Shown here: one piece after another, positions 22,701 to 38,000 of the stretch
Layout: every line of letters starts with the position of its first letter
Position numbering within the stretch: the stretch's first letter is position 1
From: Meandrina meandrites
Taxonomy: Eukaryota; Cnidaria; Anthozoa; Scleractinia; Meandrinidae
Direction: 5' to 3'
Length of the DNA: 64,000 bases
Assembly: GCA_963693305.1 (NCBI GenBank)
Contig: OY855906.1
Span: 124,001-188,000 of the forward strand
Translations under genes and position numbers: made by a program
Notes under the pieces: generated by a model
Told to the model about the DNA's origin: nothing
What the model saw: only the letters and a program-made list of their open reading frames with translations
The model's database searches: none

Positions 22701-25700
22701 TGACTCTGCCCCTTGTGAAAACAAGCTTTTAAAGCAAAAAGAATCTAATAAAAATTAAACATACGTTTAACTTATATTTTACAATTTATAACGACGTGCA
22801 AGTGATCTGAAACAGCCATTTTAAGAGAGTCCAAGCTGGGTGCAGACATAACTGCTGCTGGTAAAGTCTTCCGGTCTGTAATAGTAGCCTGCGAGCAGGC
22901 TCTCTTTGGGGGCCGCGAGTTTTCCGACAGCGCGCGAACGGCTGTGAGTTTTGGTGATTTTTCGTTGCTCGCCCGCTCGCCGAAACTCGCGGCTTTGCCA
23001 TTCGCACGTTGCCCCTAAAGAGAGCCTGCTGGCAAGCTAATAATACAGCAAAAGAAAACTGACAATTAAAGGGGCAGTATCACGGGAGGTCTTCTACGTT
23101 TTTGTGTAAACTAAGCTAGAATTATAAAGGTGCACTCACTGATCAACAGACTAACCTTTTAATGACAAAAAAGGCATAAATTCACTCTCTCGGATGTGAA
23201 CAACCCATAATCGATAGTTTTTTAGTGATTTTCCTCCATGTAACACTGTCAAACTTGAAAACGTCGGCCCGACGTTTTCAAATTTTAGACCACTTCTTTC
23301 CTACCCGTCCGTAGCCAAACCGGTTTTAAACAACTTTTGTGACTAGTACAATGCACTTTAACAAGGTTAGGCAATTCCCAATTGATACCAACACCTTCAT
23401 TGGATTTCCAAGTAGCAAGAAATTTTGGTGAGACTGCCTCTTTAATGATAACTAGTTTGACATTGGGAGTGTTGAGTTTTGATGTTGTTAACTTTGTAAT
23501 ATCAGACAGAGTTTGGAACAGCAATATTTGAAGATGTGGCTGATGTGTGCTACAATATGTTAGATCATTTGGAGCAATACAAACAGTATCTCGACTCAAT
23601 GAAGTTGATTCACGTCCCTGTGCACGTGAAAGCATCATCTAGTGCTGCTGCCACTGATCAGCTTCCTGGATCACAGTCTGCAACAGCTACTCAGTGTGAG
23701 TAACCAACTTCAGGGGCGGATCCAGGAATTTTTGATGGGGGGGGGGGGGGGGGGTCCAAACTTTGGTTCAGAAAGGACTGTTGAACTTTTTTTTTGGGGG
23801 GGGGGGGTGGGGGGAATTCATTCTTCCCCCACCAGCCACCCCGACCAGTCGCAGTTGTACGTTATAATTCCTTGGTCTCTTACCGTGTTAGTGAATTCTA
23901 CTGGTAAGAGATGCACCCTTGGAACATGCTCCTCTTGCGCTTGATAACAAAGATTGTACAGATTTCCAATCTCAACCTGTGAACGCCGGTCACCGTTGGC
24001 GTATGAAATACTGCTTTGCGAGCAGAGGCGAACAGATCATAGGAGGATACCCAAAAACAATTACATTTTTGAATATCCCCGGAATTTAGTTTAGTAGCAA
24101 AATGCAATGCCATTAAAAAATTGATATACGGTCCTGTCGATGTAAGAATTTCAGTCTCAAACAAGCGTCAGGTCTGATAGGAGGGGTCCGGACCCCCCGG
24201 ACCCTCCCCCTGGATCCGCCACTGAACTTGCACTTGGTTTTTCGTTTAGAGTCCAGGGTACAAAGCAAATAGCTATCAATGTTTTACAGGTTGCTCCTTG
24301 TTAGCCTGAAGTCCTTTCTTTATGACCGTACTAATTATTTGCCAACTAAAAAGGCTAACAAAAACTGTTACTTGCCTATCAGCACACTGCATTCCCAAAT
24401 AACAGCTTTGAAATGTTTCGAATGTATTCTGATGAATGCTCTTCATGTCAGGCAACGGTATCAAAATTGTCAACCCCGTTTCCAAACGAATGGTGAAACC
24501 AATTAAAACTGTTGACGCCAATATGCCGCAAAGAACTATACAAATGCAGTACGATAAAGGGTGAAAGGGCTTTTTACCTTTGCTCTGCTTTGCTCCTAAT
24601 TGGACAGACTGTTATGCGTTTGTTTGGGTTTTAACAGCATTCTCTCTGCGGCTGCATTGGGTATTGTCGCTTTTCAAAACACTTTTGATGTCCATTTTCT
24701 TGCAGTCGGGTCTTCTTCATATTATTACCTTTTCATTTTTGAGACAACAAAAGTGTATTTTGATGACAGATAAAACAAATTTTACTCATAGTGTTGTTTC
24801 ATTGGACGCCATTTTAAGGTTGCACAATACCTTCAGAGGGCCACGTTTCTCGAAAAAATTTTTGGACTGAAATAAAAGTTTGCTATAAAGCTTACTTTCT
24901 TGAAAAGTGAAAGTAAAATCTTAAAACGCGTGCGAGTTATTTCGAAAAAGGTTTTTTTAAAATAAAAGTTAATGAAACAGTTAGGTGTCATAATCCTCAT
25001 AGCGTGTTGATTCCCCGGCGATGTTTTTGCACTAAACGGCATTATCTGCAAGCTCTTATTACGAGGACCTCGTTGTCAATTTTTGTTTACGTGCGATTTT
25101 GCTTCTCTTCCATTCACGATATGGCTCTTCGATATGGCTCTTCGTTTCTCGTTATTGGCCTTGTGGAAGTCGTGAAACGAGGTAAAAAATGGAGAAAGGT
25201 CCTTGGACAGCCAAAAGCCAGGACCAACGAAGAAGACAAAAGCAGAATTTGCCGAAAGCAAGAAGAAAAACTTGGCCGACAGTGACGAGTGATCCTTCGG
25301 ACACATCGAACTACCCATTGCTATTTCATTTTCTGTTCTCTTACCCGTATATTTTTCTTGGTTTTTCCAATTTTCTCGCACGCTGAAGTTCAGCAAGGAG
25401 AAAGTACGTGACTGTGACACTATTACTGCCTTTCGTTTCACTCATTGTGAACGGTAGGGGTGCCATCATTTCATTGGCCGGCGGCATATCCTGTTGGCAA
25501 AAGGGTGTAACATCTTAAAAAGAAAATCTTCAAATACCATCTCTTTGAATGAATTAATAGGATATGTAGAGTTGACCGATTCTAACGAAATTTGGCCAGA
25601 ACATTCGCTAAGCATCGAGGAACAAAAGTGTGCCAGGGATTTCCTCTATTTTGTATATTTCTCTTGTAACGGCCGTGAACGCAACAGGGTCCTTTTGGTC

Positions 25701-28700
25701 GGCAAATTATTTGATACTGTAACTTTACGGCTTTATAAAAAAAATAGCCAATAAGAATTAAGAAAAATCCTGACACACTTTAAGAGATTGATACTTGCTG
25801 ATTAACATTTTGTGCAGCACTTTTGTAGTAGTGGTTGTGTTTGATACCCGTTTAATTCGGTGGAATGACACTCGGTTGTTTTCTGTTTACCGGTCTTCTC
25901 AAGAATGGCTCTGCCAAACAGCGGGGTTTTTCGAACTCTACAGTTCTGTACCTTTCTATTGTACTGTAATTAGTGGCATGGTTGTAAATAATTTGTTGCA
26001 TCTCATAAGATGCAACGAAAGTGCGGAAACCCCAAGCAAAGTGCTATTTTGCGATAATTTGATGTTTCTTAGTGTTAGATGAAACTCTTACCATTTTTCT
26101 GCGGTTATTTGATATTTTTTGTGTGGGGTCATTTTATGTTTTTCAGTATTGGATGCTCAAGCTAGTGTTGCAGTTTCAACTGATATTGACAAACGCTATT
26201 ATGATCACCTGATCGGTAGTGTACCACCTGAGAGCCACAGTGTACCACTCATCCTCCACTGTTTGTTAGAACAGGTTAGTGCCAGCATTATCCCCTTCAT
26301 TACTGATAGTGATATCCAGGATTCTCTACATACATGTATTGTTGTCACAATATTTACGACAATTATTCTACAGAGCGCATTAGATATGGATTGATAAATA
26401 AGGGACCAAGGAGCGATAACCTCTTATAATCTATCAAATATTTTCTGTGCGTGTGTATATAACACAGCCAAAACTAGGAATATCATAGCATAGCATATAT
26501 AATTTCCATCCGTGAATGTGTTGTTTCAGAAAATATCCATACCCCTCCCATGGAAGTTTTTTATTTAAATCCCCCACCCCTCTGGAAATTCCAGTTTAGC
26601 CCCATATATAATTTCCTTTTAGAATTTTGGCTTTTGAGACCTCCCACCTCGAAATTTCCATTGACCCTCTTATGTGGTTGGTATGAATATTTTATGGAAA
26701 TGCACAATATAACAATCGGGGATTCTGATTGGTCCAGAAACTCGGCTTATGATGCTATAATCACCGCGCGATAGGTGATTTAGGAGTTTTGGAAAATTAT
26801 TACCGAGGCCTTTGGAACAAAACTATTTTCAAGAAATGGTATTCACGGCATTTGAGAATCCTAAATAAGTTGGATTTGTAGATCGCACTGCCATGAAAAA
26901 CGCCCAAAACGGTGTCAAATCGAGTGACCTGAATCTATTCCTCTTCAAAGTAGAATTACTGATTATTAGCAGCCTATTTACAAAGATCTGGGAACAGGAA
27001 GAAATACCATCGGACTGGGGTACAGGAGTAATAATTAAGATACCAAAGAAAGGGTCTCTAAGTGACTGTAACAACTGGCGTGGAGTTACCCTTTTGTCTG
27101 TGCCAAGTAAAATCTTCTGCAAAGTCATTATCCAGCGTATCACCAAAGCTGTTGATGACGTCCTGCGAAATGAACAAGCTGGATTTCGCAAGGGGCGCAG
27201 ATGTGCGGATCAAATTTTTACCCTAAGGAATATACTTGAGCAATGTTCTGAATGGAACAGGCAACTGTATGTGAATTTCATCGATTATGAGAAAGCGTTT
27301 GACAGCATTCACAGGGACAGTCTTTGGCAGATATTGAGAGCGTATGGCATTCCTCAACGCATTGTTAATATCATCAAATGCTTCTATTCGAACTTCACAT
27401 GCTGTGTTGGTCAGGGGGATTTGAGCTTCGAAATCAAAACCGGTGTACGCCAGGGATGTGTCATGTCATCCGTGCTATTCAATATTGCTATCGACTGGGT
27501 CCTTCGTCGCACTATGGAAGATCAGCGTAGAGGTATACGATGGACCCCTTTCTCTACACTCGAGGACCTCGACTTTGCGGACGATATAGCCTTGTTGTCA
27601 CACACTCATCAGCACATTCAAGAAAAGACCGACCGGCTCAGCATGTTCAGCGCCCAGGTTGGCCTGAAGATAAGCTTGAAGAAGACAGAAGCTATGTGTG
27701 TGAATGTCCCCTCCCCGTCAAAGATCAGGGTAGCAGGACAGGATATTTCTTACACCGACAAGTTCACATACCTTGGAAGCATGCTTTGCCAGGACGGCGG
27801 TACTGGTGTGGACATACAAAACAGACTAAACAAAGCAAGGGGCGCCTTTATGAGCTTACGACCAGTGTGGAGATCGGCAAGTTATAGCACAAAGACAAAG
27901 CTTAGGATCTACCAGAGCTGTGTGTTGTCAACCCTCCTTTACGGCTGCGAATGTTGGCGAATGACTGAACATGACCTGTCAAAACTAGCGTCCTTCCACA
28001 CAACTAGCCTCAGGAAGATTCTGAGAATTTTCTGGCCGCAGAAAATCTCCAACGACCAGCTCCTGAAGCAAACCAAGCAGGAGGATATTCGCACGATTGT
28101 CACCAGGAGAAGATGGAGATGGATTGGACATGTGCTTCGAAAGGGCAACAACAACATAGCTAGGACTGCAATGCGCTGGACGCCTGAAGGCAAGCGTAGA
28201 AGAGGGCGCCCAAAAACAACATGGCGCAGAACGGTAGAAACGGAGTTAAGGGAGCTCAATTACAGCTGGAGCACCATTGAGAAACTGGCTAGAGACAGGC
28301 AGGGTTGGAGAAACTTCGTTGCTGCCCTATGTGCCACATAGGCATGATGGGCAGTAAGTAAGTAAGTAAGTATATTGATGACTTATGTGAATTGATTCGC
28401 AACCGATGTAAGCTGATGTATTAAACTATGGTGAATATGTATGCATGTAAGCGAGCACTAGTAGCGTGTGTTGTTTCCGTGTTTTCTTTCGTTATTTTGC
28501 AGCTCCTGATGTTCACCTCTGAAAATTACACTAAAACAATTATTTGCCTCAGACTCCCTGAATCTCCCGAATATTCCCCTTGACTTGATCTCGGGGATTA
28601 CCGGTATTGGTCAAGATTCACAGTATAAAAGCTGGAAATATTTGCTGGAAACAGTGAAAATATTTACCAAGAAGTATTTTCTCTAGCTTGCTTTCTTTGC

Positions 28701-31700
28701 ATGTTTCATTAAGTTTGTAAGTGAACAATGCGCCAATCATTTTGCCGCCTTTTCATATGATCGCTTTGTTTAATTGGATCTAAAGAAAGCTGAAAAAACC
28801 GCTTTAGAAATTCTTGTGATGAGATTATTGCCTTAACAAAATAACAACATGGAATTTCATATAGTTTTCTGGTTAAGTATTACTTATGTTAAAACATATA
28901 TCCTATTAGACATTTTAGTGTGAAGTATCGCTGTATTATTTTTACGAGTCTTGCAGTACTTTGACGAGCCCGTAGGGTAATTCAAAATACAAATGACGAA
29001 TTAAAAATGTACAGCAACAGTACACACTAAAATGCATAATAAGAGATTTATTGTGCAGCGTTTTCTTTTCCTTAAATGCTAAATTCCCACCGTTTTTGAA
29101 TCATGCGCACGGTCAAGAGGAATAGAGAACCTGTTAAACTGGATTCAACAAGTTTGCAAGATGCCCATATATGGTCTGTAGGCCCTTGTTATCCCTTATC
29201 CGTACATAAAAGGTGTCCAGCGAAAGTCGTCCGAAATATCGCTAAGCACTGCATAACCACAGTATTTGTAGCTGTAAAAAACTTTTCGTTGACAATTTGT
29301 TGGATAATTAAACAATTATCCTGGTCAATCTTGTGCAATATCACCTGATTCTTAAGCCAACTCGACCTATGGCCTCGTCGGCTACGTATCAGGCGCTTTT
29401 CCTCGCAATAACGCAGGATAATGTGACATATTGTACTCATTTTGCGCGTTATTGGTACTCCACAAAGCAGAGTTGGATAATAATCATGGCATGGTATTTA
29501 CGATGCAAAACTCGTATTTCAAATTTCTCGAAAAGTATAAAATTTTTGAAAGTCACAATAACGTTTTTAAAGCTGATTCACCAAATGTGTTCTTCTGGCA
29601 AAGTATTATTTAGTATTTTCAATTTTTTTGACTGTCCAGTGATTCTCGGTTTTTCCAGTCAAGGCCACTTAATAGCTATGACCAATCAGATTATGCATAG
29701 CATCAACAAGCAAAAAAGTAATAATAATACGTTACTATATAAAATAAAATGGATAATGCACTTTACAGATTTGCCTAGTATCTTAGCAGTATTGAGAGCA
29801 ACCCATTTTCTTTCTCCATTCAGGTTGTTGCAACGGTTGATGACAAAAATCTACTGGATCAGGTGGTTCCCCCAAGAGGAGATGGTTTAAATCATGATCT
29901 AGCTGCATACATTTCTAGCAAAACATCCAAACTGGCTTTACTACAAAATGGCAAACAGGTAAAGGTTCAGTTTAGTAATTAGCCCGCCACACGTCTGCTG
30001 GATTTGCCACCACCATGTGAATAGATGTAAATAGATTTTTCCTTTTATTTTTTCTTTTAATACCATTATGTTCTCGAAGATATTAGCCTTTTGAGGCTAC
30101 TCAATAATTCGAGTTTAAATCAGAATAAGGAAAGCCGTTGTATATTCGACGGTATTGAACCCAACCTTCCCATCGTGCGCATGGTGTAAAACAGTTATGC
30201 AACACTTTCTCGTAAAGGCTCATGTGTATACCGAGAATATACAAGTGACTCGTTGTATATTCCATAGTATACACTGTACCACTCGAAAGCATTGCATAAC
30301 TAGTATGTATTAGTTTTGACAGATGTGAAGTCCAAGTGATTAATATTTCATAATATGATTTATCTCATATATATGTTGTTGAAAAGCTTATACCTAATAC
30401 ATCTTAATTGTTTTAGGCCTCTGTTACTGAACCTACAGACAGCAACAAGCCTCGAAAACCTCAGGAGTCTCCAGTGATACTTCATTACCACGACACAATG
30501 ACATCACGCCTATATCACATCGAGCCAGCCAATGGTCTTGATCCTTTGGATGCTGAACTGCACATGCTTGATCTATTCCCTCAGAGCCGACTTAAAGAAC
30601 TTCCAGAACTACACGGGCGGGACATGGTGGAGCGTGATGCACGTGCTAATGAACTGCGCCACTTTTTTGAATCCCATATAGGTTCCGAGCACCTGGAACA
30701 GGCATTAAAGCAGTTTGCGTTTGAAGGGATGCTTTTGAAAGCCGTAAGCCAAAATTGGGATATTGTGGATCTCAGAGATGTGGATGAATCGTTTAAGAGT
30801 TATTCAAACTTGTGGGATCATCCATATAGCAAACTAAGCGAGTTTCAGGCATTGAGATTCCCTTGTGACGACTCAGAGAAAGTGAAACTTGCCAGTGATA
30901 TCAGCTCTTCTCCGCTTGGTTCGTTTCGCAACCTTGATGAGTGGTGTTTTGTGGAACATTTTGATCACAAGACCATGATTCAGGCAAGTGTTAAAAACAT
31001 GTAAATTTTGTTGTTTCGTTTCCGCAGAAACGAAACGTTATTGTTCTCGATTCGATGAGAACTATTTACACAGCTATTACTATTTACTATCCAATCAGAA
31101 GAACGCTCTTAACCACAATGTCAACACGTACCAAAGGCAAACAATCTCGTAAAACACGTTCTTCAAATATCGGAAAGATAATCGTCAGAAAGACAAAAAA
31201 ATTATTTGCATTCAGTACAAATGGAAATATCTGACGACTGCTGCAATGCTTTTAAGTTAGATAAAAGTGAGCTCTTTCCGTGTTTAATTGTTAAGTAAAC
31301 ATTCTAGCTATATTCTGAGAAAGAAGAAAATTCCATCCAATGAGAGCACTTGCAAGCACAAACAAAGACACGATGCCTTCGGGTGTTTCGTGTTTGTTGT
31401 CACGGAAGGGCTAGCCTGCAAGGGAGAGAGAAGGGCAAATTAGAGAGTTCCTTGTCATTCTTATCATTTCGCCATCTGGAAACGAAACACTATTTCTTTT
31501 TGAAATAACTACTTGTTGCCTTTGTTTCACGTTTCATTCTTAAGGATTCCGACCTTCCCAATTTACTGTCATGGCAATGTGACTGATTCACTATTTTTTG
31601 CTTTGTGCTTGTTATCCTGTTTTCAATAACAGTAACAGAGCTACAAAACACAAAATGTGTGCTCTTTGTTTACTTTGCGATGTGATACTAACATGCGAGC

Positions 31701-32035
31701 CAGTAGAGCTGAAAAATCCTGCTTTTTAAACAAAACAAGGAATTTGACTGTAATTGTGATTGGGAAAAGAAATACTGACTTTAACTGACTTTATTATTTC
31801 ACTATTGCGCCATTTAACCATATTAGGGCAAAAGAACGCGCAAAATATGCCACGTTATTACGCTGTAGAACAGGACAAAAATACGGACTGAAAGCGGAGC
31901 GGCAATGTGGTCGAACCAATCTTTATTTTATAAGTGGAATAATAAATCCCTTATTCGATGGAATTAAACATATAATACAAGCGGGCATTTTGCTCATTGC
32001 TCGTATTTACTTCGCAACTCGCAAAATATCCGTGT

Positions 32036-32067
<32 letters not shown>

Positions 32068-35000
32068 TTTATATACTAGTAAGGCATAAAATGACCAGAA
32101 AAGCCATCGTAGAGGAAAGTCTGTCAGGTCCGAGTGGGAACACGAAAACTCTTCAGACAGTCACATCCAGCTCACTATTGAAATTGTAATAAGTTTTAAC
32201 TTATTAAAATATTCACAGACATGTGCTACCATGTGCGCTCACAATAACCAAGGCACTTTGCTTTTTAACTATTGTGTTTTAACAGGTCCTAGAAGCAGCA
32301 CGACCGTCTAATCCCTACATAGACACATATTACCACAAGCGTGACCACTCCCTGTTGCTAGCATTACACAATCCTATTGGAGCCAACTGTGACAGCAGCA
32401 AGTCATCGTGGAGGACTCAGCTCCACTCAAACGTGGGCTTTAGAAACTACCTTGAACACGTAGTCAGTTCCATTGAAGACTGGGTTCGAGAACAGGTATT
32501 TGCCCTCAGCGTGGAATGCCTGCGATAGTTATCTTCTTTTTGTATATATGATAACTTATATGCTTCCAATAAACCATACTTTTGTTTTATTTTTTATGGG
32601 CACGGAAGTATTTCCATGCAACGCCTTGCTTCCTGATCTTTGTAGCACTTATTTTATAGAAGTCAACTTTCTGATGAATAAACTTTCTTTTGAGCTAGGC
32701 TACATGACCGAATCCTTCCGCAAGGGTCCCTGCATATTTTTTAAAAGTGTTTTATTTCTTACTTCAACACAATAGGAGAGAATTCGACAACAAGCAGCTA
32801 GAACGCCCACCCCTCCCCCACCTGCTCCAGAACAACCCAGCGTCCCGCTGAAGATTGGCAGCCGTTACGGTCTAATGACCAGACAAGAAGTTGCCCTTAT
32901 CAAGGCGGAAGAAGAAGAAAAGGGGAAAAAGAAAGGGAAAAAGAGTGCACGTGGCACTCGGAGTCCCAAGAGAAGTGCAAAGACTCGCGAAAAAAGCGCC
33001 TCACCCGAGAAAAAAGACGACAAAGGTTATGGCTATAGGATTATTGTTATGATTTGCCTTCCATTGAAACTCGCTGTTACCATCACGCGTGGATTTTTGG
33101 CAGTGTGCTTTTTAGCATGATTTCCCGTTGCTTCATGTCCATGATTAATTGGTTTGAGAGGCATTCAAAGTAACCACATGTCAACCAATGCCCAATCCTC
33201 TGTTTGAGCCGTGCCTTGGGGTAATTATAAACCAGTGAGTCCTTGACTCGGCAACACTGAATACAACTGCCATGATCCCCTGCTGGCGAAACTCATAAAG
33301 GAAAAAGGGCATTACAAGTGCGGTTGTTTCCTGTTTAACGCGAAGCATGTCAATAGAAAGGCTGGCAACAATTTTAGTTAATTTTATTCGTTTTTATTCT
33401 ATTTTGTTTGACTGTAAAAAGCATAGAAGTAGTAAAAGAAATACTTGATTCAATGCTTCTTACCAATGATTTGATATCGCTGTAATTGCTATACAAGAAA
33501 AGTAATTACTTATACTCACCAATTCCACTGCAAAATAAATTCTTATCGAGAAAAAAGTTAACGTTTATTTATTTATTGTTTGCTGATATTTTCGTGTTAC
33601 TTGTAGATAAGAAACGCGACGGATCCGCCTCCAGTCGACAGAAGTCGGCGACCGGTCGGAGTCCTTCGGCAAAAGGCTCTCGATCCCTAAAAAGTGCCAA
33701 CAGCAAGGCTGACAAAAGAGGCCGGTCACGCTCCGGGGATTTAGAAGAGCCTGAGATACCTCCTGTAGAGGAACCTGTCGACAAATTGCACGATTTCATT
33801 GGCTATGATGTGGGTGACAATTTGATTCATGTCTCTGGATCCTTGACTACAATGTTCCCAGCCGATGGAGGACAGATACAGGTTAGCAAGTCACAGTATG
33901 TCCAGGGAGCAAAAAGCATCTCCACGTCCGTGTTCAAAGATGGCAACATGTTTGTGCTTCACATCTTGGAACCCATTGATGAGATTTTGACGGAGGAGGA
34001 ACTGGAGAGTTCAGTAGAGAAGAATGATGCTGGGATTTTGATCGACGAGAACAAACAAGAAGAAAACATGGGCCAAGAGGTCGATAAAAGCGAAGTTGAG
34101 TCCTCTGAGAAAGAACAACACAAAAATCCAAAGGATCCCAAACCATTCTGTGATTTCAGCTCTTTTGTGGCAGAGCTTAGTGATGGTATGGTCTTAGCTC
34201 TGAGTGGGTTTGGTCCCTCAGGATCCCTCAAAGAGAAAGAACAAAAGGAATCAGAAGATACAGTTACAGGGTATTTGGCAGCAGATGTCGCCCCTCCACC
34301 TCAGGCCACGCCCAGCCCACAGCCAAAAGCGGGATCTCCCAAAGCACGTAAGAGAGCAGAAGAAGAGGCCAAGAGAATGGAGGAAATCCAACAGCAGCAG
34401 GAAGAAGAACGACTCAGACTTGAAGACGAAGGTAAACTGAGATGCGGGTGTAAGGCTGGCAGCAAGTCAGAGAGCTGACTTACATGTAATCAATTGTTTT
34501 GTCTTCATAATAATATCAGAATTAAGAAATTCATATTGTTTAGCAGACGGGTCACAAAAAATAATTAGCAACCTATTGGATGAGGCTGAGTTTGATATGA
34601 AGAATGATGTAGATTGAGGAGGGTGTTATCTGCCAAAGCCGATAACACCCTCCCAAGATTTGCATGATTCTTCATATCATACAAAAGCCGAATTCAACAA
34701 TTGTTTTATTTTTCATTCAAAATATATCCAGAGCCGGTTCTAAAAACACAAAATGCATTTAAATTGTTCCCACTTCGGCGCAGAATTTTCCCAAAACATT
34801 GGCCAATTCTTCCACTGTTGCTGGGATTTTGGATGTTTCTCTCCTGAAGATAAACTTTAAAAATCAGGTGACTTCCCTTCGGAGCTTTGGTTGTGTTTTT
34901 GCTATCTTTATCCTCTAATAATTTGGAAATTTTTTCGTCGTTATGTTAATCGCAGCGATCATTTTCGCGCTTTCTAGCTGTTCGTTAGCCATTGTTACGT

Positions 35001-38000
35001 GACGTCATTCGTCCAATTATTGGACGATTGACGTCAATATTCCAACAATTATTACGTCAATCGTCCAATAACTAAAACTTCTTCCAAATTTGTCGATGCT
35101 AGCCGTTTAGCTGGAATTAGCCGAGGATTGAAAGCCAATCAGAAACGGAGAAATATTTTGAATGAATAATAAAGCACATAATCAAAAAACGGATACTGAT
35201 GATCTCCAAAATGCTCTAAATTAATGTTAAAAGAATCATGCGTTAATAGTCAGGAGCAATCTCATTTCTACCTCAACACTCCAAGTATTAACTCCACTGT
35301 TCATGCATTGTTTTCTATTGCAGCACGAAGGAAAGCCGAGGAAGAGAGGTTGAAGAAGCCATTCCAACACGTGTATATCACGTGCCCTGATGGCCAGCAC
35401 GTGCAGTATTTGAACGATGATTGTTATCAAAGTAGAGACAATAAGGGAGGAGTGGTCGTGAGGCAGAGCTATCCCATCAGGCCACTTGGGCTTGCTAGAG
35501 AGAAACCAGCATCAGAAGAAACCTGTCGTACCGTGATGACCGATGGGACAGTCATTAAAGTGAGTTAACTGGTTGCTAGGCTTCTAGCTACGCGGAACTG
35601 AATTCACAGTCAAGGCTAAGGAGTTTTGCAGAGATTATGTTGAAGCTATGCTGTGTGATGAGATGATTGTCAATTTTTTTATCTAGCTGTAACCCTGTAT
35701 TATAAGCGCATGGTCTCAAATGAGACAGCAAGTAAATTATAATTTGTATCATAATATGATGTCTTTATTTCAGTTGATGAAAAACATATCATTACCTCTT
35801 GTAATTCACTTGTTGTCAGAATTCAAGATTGATAAATACACCTTAGATTTTGTGAAAAACAGTACTATTTGTTTTATGTGTTTATGACGTAGAGTATTTA
35901 GTAAGCATACACAAAACTTGAATTGGTTTTAATCTGAAGCCGACTCGTGTTTGTGTAACTGTTGGAAAAGGGCTTTATTGCACCACATAATTGAACGATA
36001 ATTTAATATTTATACTGCACAAATTGACACATGAATATGATTAAATGCGCATACCAAAATAGCTATTTTCATTCACTAATCTGATGGCTGAGATAATGAT
36101 AACAATAATGATTTATTCGTCCGTAGCTACTCACCGATGGGAGCATCCAAGTCCTTTTTCCAGATGGTGCAGTAAGCAAGTGTCAATCGTACCCCATCAA
36201 AAGTGCTCCTCCCACAAGCAAGCCAGGGAGTGCCATAGCCAGACAGGACCCCTCTGTGGCTGCAGCAGCTAGAAAGAGCATTCGTGGACCTGGAATAAAT
36301 TCAAAGCCCTCAGAGGAGCCTCTGGTGCCAGCGATTTCTCTACCTGAGAAAGTGCCTGAATGGTCAAGCACAGCGGTTGATGGTAACAGAGTTGTTACTC
36401 TGCCTGATGGAGCTCATGATACTGTTGCTGGTGTACTCTGTTCCTTAGCCACATGCCCTCAAAGTGGACAGGTCAGTACCACTCATTCACCTCTCGCTTT
36501 ATACACTTTTCTTCTGGTCTTGGATACAAAGCAATCCTTAGATTATTGAAACGAAAGCGGTTTTTTAATGGATTAAAACTTAGGTACTGGCTTAAACGCG
36601 TACCATGTTAACAAATAAAGGAACCGGAAGTGCCATGTCATCATTTCTGGCGCGTTTTTAGGTCGCCAAGTCTGTAATGTTACACTACAGACATCCGCTA
36701 CGTCATAGTAATATCCATGGGGAGAGGAAAGAGCAAACAATCAGAAGAGCCACCATGGATTGTATTCATATAGAGAGATGTTTAATGACTGTGTAAAACG
36801 AAGATGAAAGCAATGTTGCCACCCTTAGCAGGTGCAAATACCCAGTGAATAATCAGTTTCGACAGTCAGTCAAATACCCAGGAAGTAAGCTTGTAACTCA
36901 GGGTGGTTATGATAACTGGCAGTGAACAGAAATTGTGCTGTCACTTTTATCAGGTTCTCAAAACGCGGGAAGACAATGTTATCATGGTGGAGTGCCCGGA
37001 CGGAACACGAATTGTGGAACACGCGGACGGGACACGCATTACAACGTTCTACAAACAAATTATTTCGGAACTGCAGGCCCCAGACAACGAGACAGGGGAA
37101 CAAGCTGAATACTCTGAGATAACCAAAACGTTCGTCAAAGTAGAGTGCACAGGATTCGCTACGGTGATATTGGACCGCGATTCAGGTTCGTGCGAGACTG
37201 TGTTTGGTAATGGTACGAGACTTGACACACAGGCCAATGGTGTGTCTGTAATGCACAGGCCAGATGGAACACAGTTGCATATAGAAGCTAAAGGTAAGAG
37301 AAACTGAATACATCTCACTAACAGCGCGCTTCAGTGCAAATAAGCCAGGAGTGGTGACGTCAGCTAACTAAAGAAATAAGTTAGTTAACAGATGTTAGAT
37401 CACACGATGCCAAAACCTCGACGTAGTAATGAGGTTAGAAATTTAGAAAAACAGAAACAAGACTTCTTAAGGTTTACAGAAATACGTACATGTAGTTAAA
37501 ATTGTTTATGGTAAATTTAAGTTTAATGTTCAGTAGATCACGTATTGCTCATTTCGCACATATTACGTGCCTATCTTTCTCTTTTCAGGTGTTGTGTCAT
37601 ACTATGGCCGTGACACTAAACCTGACAAACAACCTCATGATTCAAACACACCTGAGGGTGTTTATGTCATGCGAACTGCAAACCAGCTATGCTGTGAAGT
37701 GACAGATGGCAGAGGAACCCACTTCACTGTCATGTCAAATGGCCAAATGACAGTTGGCAAGGAGGAAACTGAATCCAAGGAAACAATTATGAAGTCAGAT
37801 GGTAATAATAATGGAACAGTGAATGAAGAAGAAAAGCCGTCAGAATCAGGGCCCTTACAGCAAGCACCTGTGAGCCCTATAGTACCTCGTTTCTTTGTCA
37901 TTCATGCTGATGGAACAGGCTCCGAGCTCTTGCGCAGTATTGACGTGAAGGACTTCCTGGAACGTGCTGAGGAGGACCCCACCACAGCTGTGTTAAGGAG

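Noticed and set aside
29333..29890. 185-codon ORF
   Set aside because: Overlaps SPAG17 exon 9 in another frame and repeat sequence upstream; no motif.
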